35,150 bases of DNA, from IMG/VR virus record IMGVR_UViG_3300042452_000380, positions 1 through 35,150 of that record; one strand, given 5' to 3'. The position numbers were made by a program, and so were the translations under genes. Source of the stretch: a virus. Position 1 is the stretch's first letter; the number at the start of each line of letters is the position of its first letter. This document shows, piece after piece, positions 8,125-16,122 of the stretch. The notes beneath the pieces are model-generated. The model saw only the letters and a list, made by a program, of their open reading frames with translations. It did not search any database and was not told where the DNA came from.

Positions 8125-8897
8125 TGGCGATCGTCGCAGGTGAGCCGCTCATCAAGTTGGCCGTGGGCCGTGGCAAGTCTGCCAAAGCTCTGTACGCGCT
8201 CGCGCCGCTAGATGACGTGATTACTGAGTTGAAAAAGCTAGACGATGACATTTCCAACAAGTACCAGCGCAAGGCCCTGAAGAAAGCCGCCGTGCCAGGC
8301 AAGCAAGCCCTAGAAGCCAACGTGCGAGCGATTGGCCAGGTGACGGGCAACCTTCTGGCCAGCATCACCGAGAAGGGCAAGAGCTACACGAACAACAAGT
8401 TCAAGGTGCCGGTGTCGGTCATCGTCATCGGATTTCGACGCCCTGTCGGTGGCGGTGCTCAGCGGACGGCCGAGACGGCTTTCGGTGGCTCTGTGATGAA
8501 GGGGCCGAACCGGGCCTATCACTCGCACCTGGTCGAGTTTGGAACGAAGGGCCGCCGCACGCCTGGCAAGAGCCGAGTGGTGAAGCGCCGCCGCGTGATC
8601 CTTGACGGGCGGATCATCACGCAGCGCGAGCGCCGCAAAGAGCAGCCGCAGAACAATCCACGGCAGATCCTGTCGTCATTCAACTACCGGCGTGGCAAGG
8701 GCTCTTGGCAGGGACGCTACCCCATCGACTTCATTGCCACGGGCTCAGTGGCCCCGATGCCTGCCCTTCGTCCACTGGAGCGAGCATTTAATCAATCCCG
8801 TGGAGCGATGAAAAGCATTCTGGACGTTGAGATGCGCAAGGCTTTGGCGGCTGGGCTTCGTGCTCAGGAACGCCGAAACAAGGCAGGCGACAAATGA
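8124..8897 (+). CDS. Tail completion protein, HK97 gp10-like
   Basis: A 257-aa protein of the HK97-gp10 family, which sits at the head-tail interface. Seen are a basic helical N-terminus with KALKKAAVPGKQALEANV, then the family landmark YHSHLVEFGTKGRRTPGKS, and the PMPALRPLERAF segment before the C-terminal helix. It is longer than usual (often 120-170 aa) because of a basic insert of about 60 residues (KRRRVILDGRIITQRERRKE) between the landmark and the PALRP segment. The start at ATG 8124 overlaps the preceding stop TAA. Confidence 0.87.
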   Translation: MAIVAGEPLIKLAVGRGKSAKALYALAPLDDVITELKKLDDDISNKYQRKALKKAAVPGKQALEANVRAIGQVTGNLLASITEKGKSYTNNKFKVPVSVIVIGFRRPVGGGAQRTAETAFGGSVMKGPNRAYHSHLVEFGTKGRRTPGKSRVVKRRRVILDGRIITQRERRKEQPQNNPRQILSSFNYRRGKGSWQGRYPIDFIATGSVAPMPALRPLERAFNQSRGAMKSILDVEMRKALAAGLRAQERRNKAGDK

Positions 8898-9304
8898 AAA
8901 GCCCCGAAGCCGTTCTCCGTAATGCACTCGTGACCACGACGGCCGTATCGTCCGTGGTGTCGAACCGCGTGTATCCGCTGCTTGCCCCGCAGGCCGCGCC
9001 GCTGCCCTTTATCACCTACCGCCGCACGGGCATCCGCCGGGCACAGACGCTAGGCGGCCCGATGGGTGTGCCGCAGGTGAGCGTGGATTTCGACGTGTAC
9101 GCCACGACCTACGAAGGGGCTCGTGACCTGGCCGACCGCTGCCGCTCCGTTCTGGATGGGTACGGGGGAACCTTCGACAATACGGTGGTACAGCAGACTT
9201 CGCTCGAAAACGAACAAGACGATTTCGTGCAGCTGGCCGGGGCGGACATGCCGCCTGTGTACAGCGTGAAACTTTCCTTCGACATCTGGTGGCAGGAGAC
9301 ATAG
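8894..9304 (+). CDS. Tail terminator/completion protein (DUF3168 type)
   Basis: A 136-aa protein with the DUF3168 pattern: N-terminal helix (SPEAVLRNALVTTTAVSSVV), the NRVYPLLAPQAAPLPFITYRR strand region, VSVDFDVYATTYEGARDLADRCRSVLD and a final beta strand (PVYSVKLSFDIWW). Lambda gpU and HK97-like relatives cap the tail tube at the head-proximal end. It follows gp10-like protein and precedes tail tube candidates, exactly the expected place. An ATGA overlap couples it to the upstream gene. Confidence 0.87.
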   Translation: MKSPEAVLRNALVTTTAVSSVVSNRVYPLLAPQAAPLPFITYRRTGIRRAQTLGGPMGVPQVSVDFDVYATTYEGARDLADRCRSVLDGYGGTFDNTVVQQTSLENEQDDFVQLAGADMPPVYSVKLSFDIWWQET

Positions 9305-9308
9305 GCAC

Positions 9309-9680
9309 ATGAGCACCCCGCATGCCGGCTCGGGTACATTGCTGACGTTCCCAGGTTTCACTGGCAGCGTTACAAACATCACGTACACCCTGAACGACGT
9401 TACTGGCGATGACACCATCGACATCAGTCACCTTGGGCTAAGTGCCGGTGCTTCAGTGTTGACGCTCTCTCGCCCGCTGAAGGGTTCCGCGACCGACACT
9501 GGCCGTGAAGTGCAAGTGGATTATATCGGCACTGGATTTCTTTCAGACGGCGCTACCGGAACGCTCGGCATCACTGGTGGACTGGCGTTGTCTGCAAGTG
9601 CCACGGTGCAAAGCTCGTCTGTGACGCTTGCCGTAAATGACGTTATCCGGGGCAGCGTTACCTTCCGGGTTGCCCGCTAA
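9309..9680 (+). CDS. Tail protein, candidate major tail tube subunit
   Basis: A 123-aa Thr/Ser/Gly-rich protein of alternating beta character, opening STPHAGSGTLLTFPGFTGSV and including GDDTIDISHLGL and a closing RGSVTFRVAR strand. Its place between the tail terminator and the chaperone genes is where the tube protein lies in siphophages, and the D-x-I-D-[IV]-S-H-L segment resembles short tail tube proteins. The next gene is an equally small beta-rich protein, so which of the two forms the tube is not certain. Confidence 0.65.
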   Translation: MSTPHAGSGTLLTFPGFTGSVTNITYTLNDVTGDDTIDISHLGLSAGASVLTLSRPLKGSATDTGREVQVDYIGTGFLSDGATGTLGITGGLALSASATVQSSSVTLAVNDVIRGSVTFRVAR

Positions 9681-9698
9681 CCCACGGGAGGCCATCCC

Positions 9699-10019
9699 GT
9701 GGCGACTTATAGCACCAGCGTCTCGGTGACTTGGGGCGTCGTGCCCTTCACTGAAGTTGTTGGCCTAGATTGGACCTACGGCGGCGGTGCTCCCAAGGGC
9801 CGCAGCGTCGTGTGGACCGATGACGCTGGCAGCGTCTCCGTCACCACGCTGGCGGGTGCCAACACGAGCACGGACGAGTACGGCCTGCGCAAGCAGCTGG
9901 TGATTTCCGGCGGCGGCCAATCCTTGACGAGCCAGGCAGTATGGGAGTCGCTGAGCGTCTCGAATGAAGTCAACGGCGTGACCCGTTACACGGTGACGTT
10001 CAAACTTTTGGACAACTGA
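9699..10019 (+). CDS. Beta-rich tail protein, unknown
   Basis: A 106-aa protein beginning at GTG 9699 after a GGGAGG site at 9685-9690. It is beta-rich (STSVSVTWGVVPFTEVVG, YTVTFKLLDN at the end) with no Cys and no catalytic motif. It could be a second tail tube or tail-associated protein. It is not obviously a duplicate of the preceding gene. Expressed with the tail operon. Confidence 0.65.
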   Translation: MATYSTSVSVTWGVVPFTEVVGLDWTYGGGAPKGRSVVWTDDAGSVSVTTLAGANTSTDEYGLRKQLVISGGGQSLTSQAVWESLSVSNEVNGVTRYTVTFKLLDN

Positions 10020-10022
10020 CAC

Positions 10023-10364
10023 ATGCCACTGACACGGGAACAGATCGACGCAGCCGACGACGCCAAGATCATCAAGGTGCAGGCATTCGGCGGCGAGTGC
10101 TGCCTGAGGCTGATGAGCGTAGGCGAACGAGACTCCTACGAACTCAAGCTAGTCGAGGCCGGCGGCAAGGCCATCCCAGACTTCCGCTCGGAGCTCTTGA
10201 GCCGCACGCTGTGCGACGAAAAGGGCAACCTGCTGTATCCAGGCGACGAAGGCGTGGAAGCCTTGAAGCGCCGCAGTAGCGACCAGATGCACAAGCTGTG
10301 GCAGGCGGCCATGAAGCACAACGCACTGACAGAGGAGGAGATTAAGAGACTAGCGGGGGAATGA
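10023..10364 (+). CDS. Tail assembly chaperone, G-type
   Basis: A 113-aa protein in the place of lambda gpG: after the tail tube candidates and before the T-type frame and the tape measure. It reads as a small alpha/beta domain (KIIKVQAFGGECCLRLMSVGERDSYELKL) followed by FRSELLSRTLCDEKGNLLYPGDEGVEAL, a pattern shared by many phage tail assembly chaperones. It coats the tape measure protein during tail assembly and is absent from the virion in known cases. Its stop overlaps the ATG of the T-type frame. A candidate frameshift site at the 3' end could extend it. Confidence 0.82.
   Translation: MPLTREQIDAADDAKIIKVQAFGGECCLRLMSVGERDSYELKLVEAGGKAIPDFRSELLSRTLCDEKGNLLYPGDEGVEALKRRSSDQMHKLWQAAMKHNALTEEEIKRLAGE
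10332..10364 (+). promoter_or_regulatory. Candidate -1 ribosomal frameshift signal
   Basis: In frame, the last codons of the G-type gene read GCG GGG GAA TGA, so the heptamer G GGG GAA lies at 10355-10361 immediately before the stop. A purine-rich SD-like tract GAGGAGGAG (10332-10340) sits 14 nt upstream, the arrangement that stimulates -1 slipping in dnaX. The downstream T-type gene is in the -1 frame. The heptamer is not an ideal X-XXY-YYZ: after slipping, GGG re-pairs perfectly and GAA only partly. Confidence 0.5.
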
Positions 10365-10669
10365 ACGCCCGTCCGACGCTTCAATTCAAAATGCGTCTGG
10401 CGGGCCACCTGGGAAAGACACTCGCCGAAATCGACCAGATGGATTCGCGGGAGTTCTCTCGGTGGCTAGCGTTCTCCAGGTGGTTCTCTCCGCTGGCTGA
10501 CAGTTGGACGCAAACCGGGATGCTGGCAAGCGCGATGCTTGCACCGTACTGCCCACGTGGCAAGGTGCCATCGGCAAGCGACTTCATCCCGATCGAAGAC
10601 AAGGCACCGAAGCATCCGAATCAGATACGCGAAGTGCTCGAGCAGATGAAGCGAGACTTGGAAGGCTGA
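10361..10669 (+). CDS. Tail assembly chaperone, T-type extension
   Basis: A 102-aa frame in the -1 register to the G-type gene. It matches the gpT-like pattern: FKMRLAGHLGKTLAEIDQM, then SREFSRWLAFSRWFSPLAD, a hydrophobic helix and a PSASDFIPIED segment near the end. In lambda the T domain is made only as a G-T fusion by frameshifting and binds the tail tube protein. Here it also has its own ATG at 10361, overlapping the G-type stop. No Shine-Dalgarno stands at a normal distance from that ATG; the only strong one is about 20 nt away, which favours a fusion. Confidence 0.85.
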   Translation: MNARPTLQFKMRLAGHLGKTLAEIDQMDSREFSRWLAFSRWFSPLADSWTQTGMLASAMLAPYCPRGKVPSASDFIPIEDKAPKHPNQIREVLEQMKRDLEG

Positions 10670-10670
10670 G

Positions 10671-12884
10671 ATGGCAACCGTAGGACTAGGCTTTCAACTA
10701 TCGGCGAATGCCACGCAGATGTCTGCGGGCATCAACGCTGGCGTAGTGGAGTTGCAGAAGCTGGGGTATGCCGCCAAGAGAACGCAGCAAGATGTCTCGA
10801 CGCTGAAGACCATCGAGCTGTCGCGGGTCTTCGTCTCTGCGATCCAGTCTGTGGCCGGCTCGTTCACGTCGTTTGTGGCCGGGGCCGCGTCTGCTGTGGC
10901 CGCCGTGGACGATCTCAGTAAGCGCACTGGCGTGTCTACGCAGACGCTCCAGTCATATCAGTTCGCAGCCGAGCAGTCTGGCGTGAGCGTCGAGGCGTTC
11001 GGCAAGGGCATTCAGAAACTCGGCATCAACCTCGGCGAAGCCCAGACGGGAAACAGGTCTGCGATTAAATCCTTCGCGGACCTTGGGCTGTCGATTCGTG
11101 ATCTGGCCCAGCTTTCTCCAGAACAGGCATTTGAAAAGGTGGCGGCGGCGATTTCGCAGCTGCCTAACCCGGCGCAGCAGGCAGCGGCAGCCGTCAGCCT
11201 GTTCGGCAAGAGCGGCGCAGAGCTCGCGCCTCTGTTTGCTGAGGGCGCTGGCTTTCTCGCCGAGATGCGAACGCAGGCTGAGGGGCTTGGCCTGGTGCTC
11301 GGCGACACGCAGGTGCAAAACCTCGCCCAGCTCGATGATTCCTTCGGCGTGCTGAGTGCCACCGTGCAGGCGTTTAAGCAGCGGGTGACGGCTGATCTGG
11401 CCCCGGCACTTACCGAAGCGTCGAGATCTGCGGCCGAGTTCATCGCGGCCATTGACGTGCAAGCCGTAGCCAAGGCAGCCGAGGGTGCGATTGCCAGCCT
11501 GGCTGACGCAGGCCGGGTGCTCGGTGAATCGTTCCTCATCATCTACAAGGCCGCAGCCCCGCTGGCCAGCGCCGTGCTGCCGATTGTGGCCGACACGCTG
11601 TCAGTCATTGGCAAGAACATTCAAGGGGCTGCCGTTGGTGCGATTGCTGCGGCAACCGCGTTTGGTGCCTACAGCCTTTCGTGCGTGTCTGCGACGGCTG
11701 CCACGGCAGCCCTGTCTGCGGCTGTCACCACGCTGCTTTCCCGCACTGGCGTTGGCTTACTGGTTGTCGTTCTTGGTGCCGTCGCTGGCACGTACATCAA
11801 CATGGCGGCTGCCGCAGGTGATGCCGCTGACACAAGCACTGCAGCCGCCGACAGAATCACGCAGGCTATCGCAGAGACAAAGACGCAGATTGACGCTGCC
11901 ACAGGTGCGGCAAAAGAGTTTGGCGTACAAGCGGAGTTGGCCTTCAAGCTGCCTGCCGAGATCACCGACGCCACAATCATTCAAGGAACGGTAGACGAGG
12001 CTACGGCAGCGTTTCGCAAGTTAGCCCAAGAGGCTGGCGGCCTTGCGGCTGTGCCGCAGGAAGTCGTTGACGCTTTCGACACGCTCACGACAGACGTTGA
12101 AAACATCAACGCCGGCCTGGTTGAAAGCGCCGCCGGCCAGCAGTTCGTGGCTCAATCGGCAAGCGAGTTGCTGACGACCATCAACAACATCACTGCGGCA
12201 CGGGCGGAAGAGAAGAAGGCCACCGATGCCGTTGCGGACTCAGCCCGCAAGGCCAGCGAAGAGGCGAGCAAGCGCGTGCAAGGGCTTGTTGACTCAGGCA
12301 TCACAGACGCGGAAAAGTCTCGGTTTGAATACACCAAAGACTTGCTGGCGATTCAGCAGACCATTGCCGACGCTGAAAAGGCATTGGCAGACGCTAGGAA
12401 AACCGGAGACGCACAGGCAATCTCTGCGGCGCAGCAACGGCTCGCGCTCACGCAACAGACAGCTGCAGCAGCCACCGACGCTGCCAAGCAGCAGGCCCGC
12501 CAGCGCGAGCTCTCGGCCCTAGGCCTTGACCAGGGCCTGCTCAAGCCCGTGCAGACCGTCACGGATGAATTTAAGAAGGTCCGCACGGCGTTTGATCGCG
12601 GGCTGATCGACGGCGGCCAAGCTCGCACGGCGCTGCAGAACCTTGCATCCGAAGGCATTGCGATTCGCAAAGAGATTGCCGCCGAGTTGGCCCGGCCTTC
12701 TACGCAGGCCCTGCAGGCCAACGACCTGCGAACGCAGCAAGGGGCTTCGCAGTTCCTTAGTCTGGCCACAGGCCGGGCCGATCCTGCCATTGAGCAGCGT
12801 GCCCAGCAGCTGGCCAAGCTCGAGGAGATCCGCCGTGGCATCGTTGCCGTTGGTGCCAACCCTGTTGAAATCCTTGGGGCGTAG
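10671..12884 (+). CDS. Tail tape measure protein
   Basis: A 737-aa Ala/Gln/Thr-rich, mostly helical protein that sets tail length. The N-terminus has the typical GLGFQLSANATQMSAGINAG opening, then DDLSKRTGVSTQTLQSYQFAAEQSG, the signature of TMP_1 type tape measures. Hydrophobic segments lie near residues 285-310, 320-350 and 360-385 (VGLLVVVLGAVAGTYINMAA). A long coiled coil follows, from EEKKATDAVADSARKASEEA to the end. By the known length relation (about 0.15 nm per residue) the tail would be near 110 nm. It starts one base after the previous stop. Confidence 0.95.
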   Translation: MATVGLGFQLSANATQMSAGINAGVVELQKLGYAAKRTQQDVSTLKTIELSRVFVSAIQSVAGSFTSFVAGAASAVAAVDDLSKRTGVSTQTLQSYQFAAEQSGVSVEAFGKGIQKLGINLGEAQTGNRSAIKSFADLGLSIRDLAQLSPEQAFEKVAAAISQLPNPAQQAAAAVSLFGKSGAELAPLFAEGAGFLAEMRTQAEGLGLVLGDTQVQNLAQLDDSFGVLSATVQAFKQRVTADLAPALTEASRSAAEFIAAIDVQAVAKAAEGAIASLADAGRVLGESFLIIYKAAAPLASAVLPIVADTLSVIGKNIQGAAVGAIAAATAFGAYSLSCVSATAATAALSAAVTTLLSRTGVGLLVVVLGAVAGTYINMAAAAGDAADTSTAAADRITQAIAETKTQIDAATGAAKEFGVQAELAFKLPAEITDATIIQGTVDEATAAFRKLAQEAGGLAAVPQEVVDAFDTLTTDVENINAGLVESAAGQQFVAQSASELLTTINNITAARAEEKKATDAVADSARKASEEASKRVQGLVDSGITDAEKSRFEYTKDLLAIQQTIADAEKALADARKTGDAQAISAAQQRLALTQQTAAAATDAAKQQARQRELSALGLDQGLLKPVQTVTDEFKKVRTAFDRGLIDGGQARTALQNLASEGIAIRKEIAAELARPSTQALQANDLRTQQGASQFLSLATGRADPAIEQRAQQLAKLEEIRRGIVAVGANPVEILGA

Positions 12885-12886
12885 GC

Positions 12887-13783
12887 ATGTCCATCCTCAA
12901 TTTCCGCGAAGTCCTGCCCCGCACTTTCGCGCACAAGTTTGGCGAGAGCCCAACGGCCGAGCGCAAATTCGTGGTGACAGTCACGGAGCCTGTCGGCCAC
13001 CAGCAGCTGCTTGATGCCGTTGCAATTTACCATGGGTCGATACACCCAGAGTTCACGTATCTGCTCTGCACCGAGGGCAGCGTCACGGAGCCCGATCGGC
13101 AGCACGCCGAGATCACGTATCGCTACGAAGTTCCAAATGTCGGCACGCAGGACAACCAGCCAAACCCACTTGCACGCAAGGACGTGTGGAGTTTCAGCAC
13201 TGGCGGCGCTGCGATTCCTGCGCTGGTCTACTACCACGGCAGTGGCAACGCTAACAAGAAAGCGTTAATCAACACGGCCGGCGATTTCTTTGAGTCGGCC
13301 ATGACTGAGGAATCAGAACTTCGGTGCAGCATCAGCGGCAACCGCTCTGTGTTTCCTGTCGCAATCGCTGCCCAAGTGACAAACTGCGTGAACTCTGATC
13401 CGTTTATGGGGGCGGCCCTGCATCAGTGGAAGTGCCAAGGCATTAGTGGCCAGCAGCAAGTCGAAGTCGTCAACGGCGTGGAGATCAAATACTGGAGCGT
13501 GACCGTCGAGCTCGTGTATCGCCAAAGCGGCTGGAATCTTTTGCTGCCGAACGTCGGCTGGAACTACATCAGCGGCTCAGGCAGCAGCGCCAAAAAGAAG
13601 CGGTGCTACGTGTTCAGCGAAGAAGATGAAAAGGTGGCGTCAGCCAACGTCATGGCCCTGAACGATGACGGAAGCATCCGATTCAACACCGACTTCACCG
13701 GCTCAGGAGCCCCGACAATCTTGAACCGTCGAGTACACCCAGAAGTCGCTTTTACACCGCTATTCGGAACCCCGCCGTTCTAA
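12887..13783 (+). CDS. Distal tail protein candidate, unknown family
   Basis: A 298-aa protein directly after the tape measure, the position of distal tail/baseplate proteins. It reads as mixed beta structure (KFVVTVTEPVGHQQLLDAV, AEITYRYEVPNVG, VVNGVEIKYWSVTVELVYRQ). A YRYEVP strand is followed by a segment typical of proteins describing a bounded ring (NLLLPNVGWNYI). It contains four cysteines and no protease or glycosidase motif. I do not recognise the family with certainty; baseplate role is inferred from order. Confidence 0.7.
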   Translation: MSILNFREVLPRTFAHKFGESPTAERKFVVTVTEPVGHQQLLDAVAIYHGSIHPEFTYLLCTEGSVTEPDRQHAEITYRYEVPNVGTQDNQPNPLARKDVWSFSTGGAAIPALVYYHGSGNANKKALINTAGDFFESAMTEESELRCSISGNRSVFPVAIAAQVTNCVNSDPFMGAALHQWKCQGISGQQQVEVVNGVEIKYWSVTVELVYRQSGWNLLLPNVGWNYISGSGSSAKKKRCYVFSEEDEKVASANVMALNDDGSIRFNTDFTGSGAPTILNRRVHPEVAFTPLFGTPPF

Positions 13784-13793
13784 GGAGCCCGCC

Positions 13794-14162
13794 ATGCCCG
13801 ACGTGAACTACACAATCAACGCCCAGGTTCAAAAGGGCGCACTTTCACAATCCTTTGCTGCCTCGGGCATCACTGCCGACATCGCCACGGCTGGCATGCT
13901 GGCCGTTACGCTGAACCTCGGCACGGCCGTCACGCAGATCAGCACCGCCACGATGGGCAGCCTCGGCCTGTGCTTCGCCCGTTCGCTCGCCACGGAGACA
14001 ACGCACACGGTGTCCTTCGGCCGATTCGACGGCACGAACCTGCACGAGACTGTCAGCCTGCGCGCCGGCGAGGCTGCGATCCTGCGGCTGGCGGCTGGCA
14101 ACTACGCCGCAAATGCTGCCGTGGGTGCCTCCCGCCTGGTGCTCACCGTGCTCGAGGACTGA
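13794..14162 (+). CDS. Small virion protein, unknown
   Basis: A 122-aa Ala/Thr-rich beta protein with a clear AAGGAG site upstream. It opens PDVNYTINAQVQKGALSQSF and ends LAAGNYAANAAVGASRLVLTVLED. The phrase FGRFDGTNLHETVSLRAGEAAILRL resembles the small tail-associated or decoration proteins of several siphophages. No enzyme motif. Lies in the distal tail block, so likely part of the virion. Confidence 0.68.
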   Translation: MPDVNYTINAQVQKGALSQSFAASGITADIATAGMLAVTLNLGTAVTQISTATMGSLGLCFARSLATETTHTVSFGRFDGTNLHETVSLRAGEAAILRLAAGNYAANAAVGASRLVLTVLED

Positions 14163-14164
14163 CC

Positions 14165-14815
14165 ATGGCCCAGAAGCCAGACGGCAAGCCTGCCCGCACA
14201 GAGCGCGTCACGTTTACGAAGCCAGCCGCTGAGCGGATCGCCAAGGTGGTGCGAGCCGTCGAGGGCGGCGACCGGGACGCTGGGCCGCTGACGTTTGGCA
14301 ACCGTGGCGTGAGTGGCAATCCCAAGGCGTTCCGCGTCGCCACCTTCACCGGCGCGTGGTCGATCGGCGACACGAAGACGGTGACGTTCAAGTATCAGAC
14401 GGCCACGCCGAATACGGTGGTGGCGACGAATCTGTTTTTCCCTGTCACGTCTACGGCGGCGGGCAACACCGACTGCGGGATCGCCAAGGACGGCACGGCG
14501 TGGTTCTTGATTGACGTGCCGTTCGAGACGGCGACGGCGGTTTTTGTTGGGGAAGTAACAACAGGAATCCGCGTTGTTTCGGCGGCAACAGCGATCGTTC
14601 TATCAAGCGTCGCAAGCAGTTCCGTGCTTACAGACGTCACGCTCTCCGCATCGCTCAATACATCAAACTGCACAATCTCTATCGGCAAGACGCTAGTGAC
14701 TGCATCGCGCACATTTGTGTCTAGCACATCGACGGCAACAGTCATCGGCAGCACAGCCACCAGCGTCTTCGTGCAGTCCACGTTTACGTCCACGTTCCTG
14801 CGGTTCAAGGTGTAG
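14165..14815 (+). CDS. Ser/Thr-rich tail-associated protein, unknown
   Basis: A 216-aa protein with a basic N-terminus (AQKPDGKPARTERVTFTKPAAERIAKVV) and a long, repetitive Ser/Thr/Val-rich beta part (SSVASSSVLTDVTLSAS, STSTATVIGSTATSVF). This composition is common in phage tip fibres and decoration proteins. The start is ATG 14165 just after the upstream stop. No catalytic motif and no named domain seen; placement suggests a tail tip component. Confidence 0.68.
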   Translation: MAQKPDGKPARTERVTFTKPAAERIAKVVRAVEGGDRDAGPLTFGNRGVSGNPKAFRVATFTGAWSIGDTKTVTFKYQTATPNTVVATNLFFPVTSTAAGNTDCGIAKDGTAWFLIDVPFETATAVFVGEVTTGIRVVSAATAIVLSSVASSSVLTDVTLSASLNTSNCTISIGKTLVTASRTFVSSTSTATVIGSTATSVFVQSTFTSTFLRFKV

Positions 14816-14817
14816 CC

Positions 14818-15450
14818 ATGGCGTGTTGTTGTAATCAGTGCAACAATCCCAGGCCGACATCAATAACGGCAGATGTGACGCGACCCGAAGGGCTTTACGA
14901 TTACTATAAGCGCATTGCATCAACCCCAGGCTGCTCATTTTTGTATGAGAGGCAATATGCGCTGTGGAGGGATTGCAGCGGCACGTATTCTTTAACGTCA
15001 TTGGGGCTTGACAACAGCGGCAGAGAGGTGTGGAGGTATTATTTTAATGACTCTGCCTACATTGAACTGCGTGTGCCCTGCCCGGCATCTGCGGACGGCG
15101 CTGGCCTTACCTATTCTTTTGTGGCTGGATTCCCTGTAGAGTTTTTTGAGCCAGTGACTGCTTGTAGTGCTTTGCCAGCAAAACCAAGCGTTTCTCTCGG
15201 TGAGGGCGTATGGAAGCCGTACAGCGGAGGTTTGGTTGGAAGCACGCCGCTTCCGCACTCATTGACCTTTAGCACTACGTTTTTGTCAGGGGTTTCCAGG
15301 GTAGACAATCAATACCCAGGCGACAGCACGGCATGCAACGCAGATCCCTTTGAATATTTTGAGCGAAAGCCACCAGTGTTTGTTGATCCTTTTACTTTTA
15401 ATTTCCGTTGTCCGAGATTTGACTGGTCTGTCACGTTCAACATTTCATGA
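14818..15450 (+). CDS. Cysteine-rich tail-region protein, AT-richer than its surroundings
   Basis: A 210-aa protein with an N-terminal cysteine cluster (ACCCNQCNNP) and about ten cysteines in all, unusual for a cytosolic phage protein. Aromatic-rich strands follow (EVWRYYFNDSAYIELRVPC, GLTYSFVAGFPVEFFEP). The gene is visibly richer in A/T, with codons such as TTT, TAT and ATA, than the genes on either side, suggesting more recent acquisition. Its place near the tail tip makes receptor binding possible, but this is inference only. No family recognised. Confidence 0.65.
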   Translation: MACCCNQCNNPRPTSITADVTRPEGLYDYYKRIASTPGCSFLYERQYALWRDCSGTYSLTSLGLDNSGREVWRYYFNDSAYIELRVPCPASADGAGLTYSFVAGFPVEFFEPVTACSALPAKPSVSLGEGVWKPYSGGLVGSTPLPHSLTFSTTFLSGVSRVDNQYPGDSTACNADPFEYFERKPPVFVDPFTFNFRCPRFDWSVTFNIS

Positions 15451-15863
15451 TAAAAGATTGCGAGTTTGATGAGTCACTTGCGTGCATTCGCTGCGGATGG
15501 AAATCCCCGTCGCGCGTGATAAAAAGAAATTGCATTGTTTCCATTGAGCCGACTCAAGCGACTGCACGTCAGTGCCATGCTGGCACTGAACTCAAGCAAC
15601 TTCTCGCCGGCTGGCCCTTCCGCATAGTCGCCACGCCCGACTGTAAATGCACGACCCGCGCCGCCTACATGGACGCCAAGGGCTGCGATTGGTGCGAGAG
15701 CGAGGAAGGCATGGCCGAGATCATGGGCTTTCTCCGCGAGTCGGCCGCAGAGCGCGGCCTGCCCTTCCTTGACGCCGCCGGTAGGTTGCTCGTGAAACGG
15801 GCGATCAGTAACGCCCGCAAAGCGGAGGCCCGCCGTGCCATCGGATCACAGCGTCACGATTGA
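15447..15863 (+). CDS. Cysteine-rich protein of the tail module, possible zinc binding
   Basis: A 138-aa protein coupled by ATGA to the previous gene. Its N-terminal part has CIRCGW, and the middle has ATPDCKCTTRAAYMDAKGCDWC, so two Cys pairs that may bind zinc. The C-terminal helix ends LLVKRAISNARKAEARRA. The first 150 nt share the AT-rich composition of the upstream gene, after which the base composition returns to normal, suggesting a composition boundary inside the gene. Function unknown. Confidence 0.68.
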   Translation: MIKDCEFDESLACIRCGWKSPSRVIKRNCIVSIEPTQATARQCHAGTELKQLLAGWPFRIVATPDCKCTTRAAYMDAKGCDWCESEEGMAEIMGFLRESAAERGLPFLDAAGRLLVKRAISNARKAEARRAIGSQRHD

Positions 15864-16122
15864 CGGCCGCCGCTGGCTGCTGCGGTTCACTCGATTGAAG
15901 GGCGATGCTGCCGGGTGGACGTTTTTCCCTAACGCGGCACGGCCGCGAATCCTCATTGACGAGAGGCTCCGTGGCGGGGCTCGACTTGAAACGATTGTGC
16001 ACGAGCTGCTGCACGCCAGCCTGGGTCCGACGATCTCGGAAGAGAGCGTGACCGAGGCGGCGCGAGTCATCCGGCGGACGTTGACCACGCTTGGCTACAA
16101 GGAGGTGCGGGATGGCGGGTGA
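15835..16122 (+). CDS. Minimal HExxH metallopeptidase-like protein
   Basis: A 95-aa GTG-started protein whose centre reads ETIVHELLHASLG: H56-E57-x-x-H60 is a zinc metalloprotease active site, followed by SEESVTEAARVI that can give the third (Glu) ligand near residue 69-74. Flanking strands (PRILIDERL) fit a minigluzincin-like fold with only the core. It overlaps genes on both sides and shares the ribosome binding site region of the phosphoesterase. Substrate unknown: candidates are a tail or host protein. Family is inferred from the motif alone. Confidence 0.7.
   Translation: MPSDHSVTIDGRRWLLRFTRLKGDAAGWTFFPNAARPRILIDERLRGGARLETIVHELLHASLGPTISEESVTEAARVIRRTLTTLGYKEVRDGG

Noticed and set aside
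12353-13237. Minus-strand reading frame (294 codons) across the tape measure and distal tail genes
   Set aside because: Ser/Ala/Arg-rich composition of a GC3 shadow; spans two well-supported plus-strand genes.
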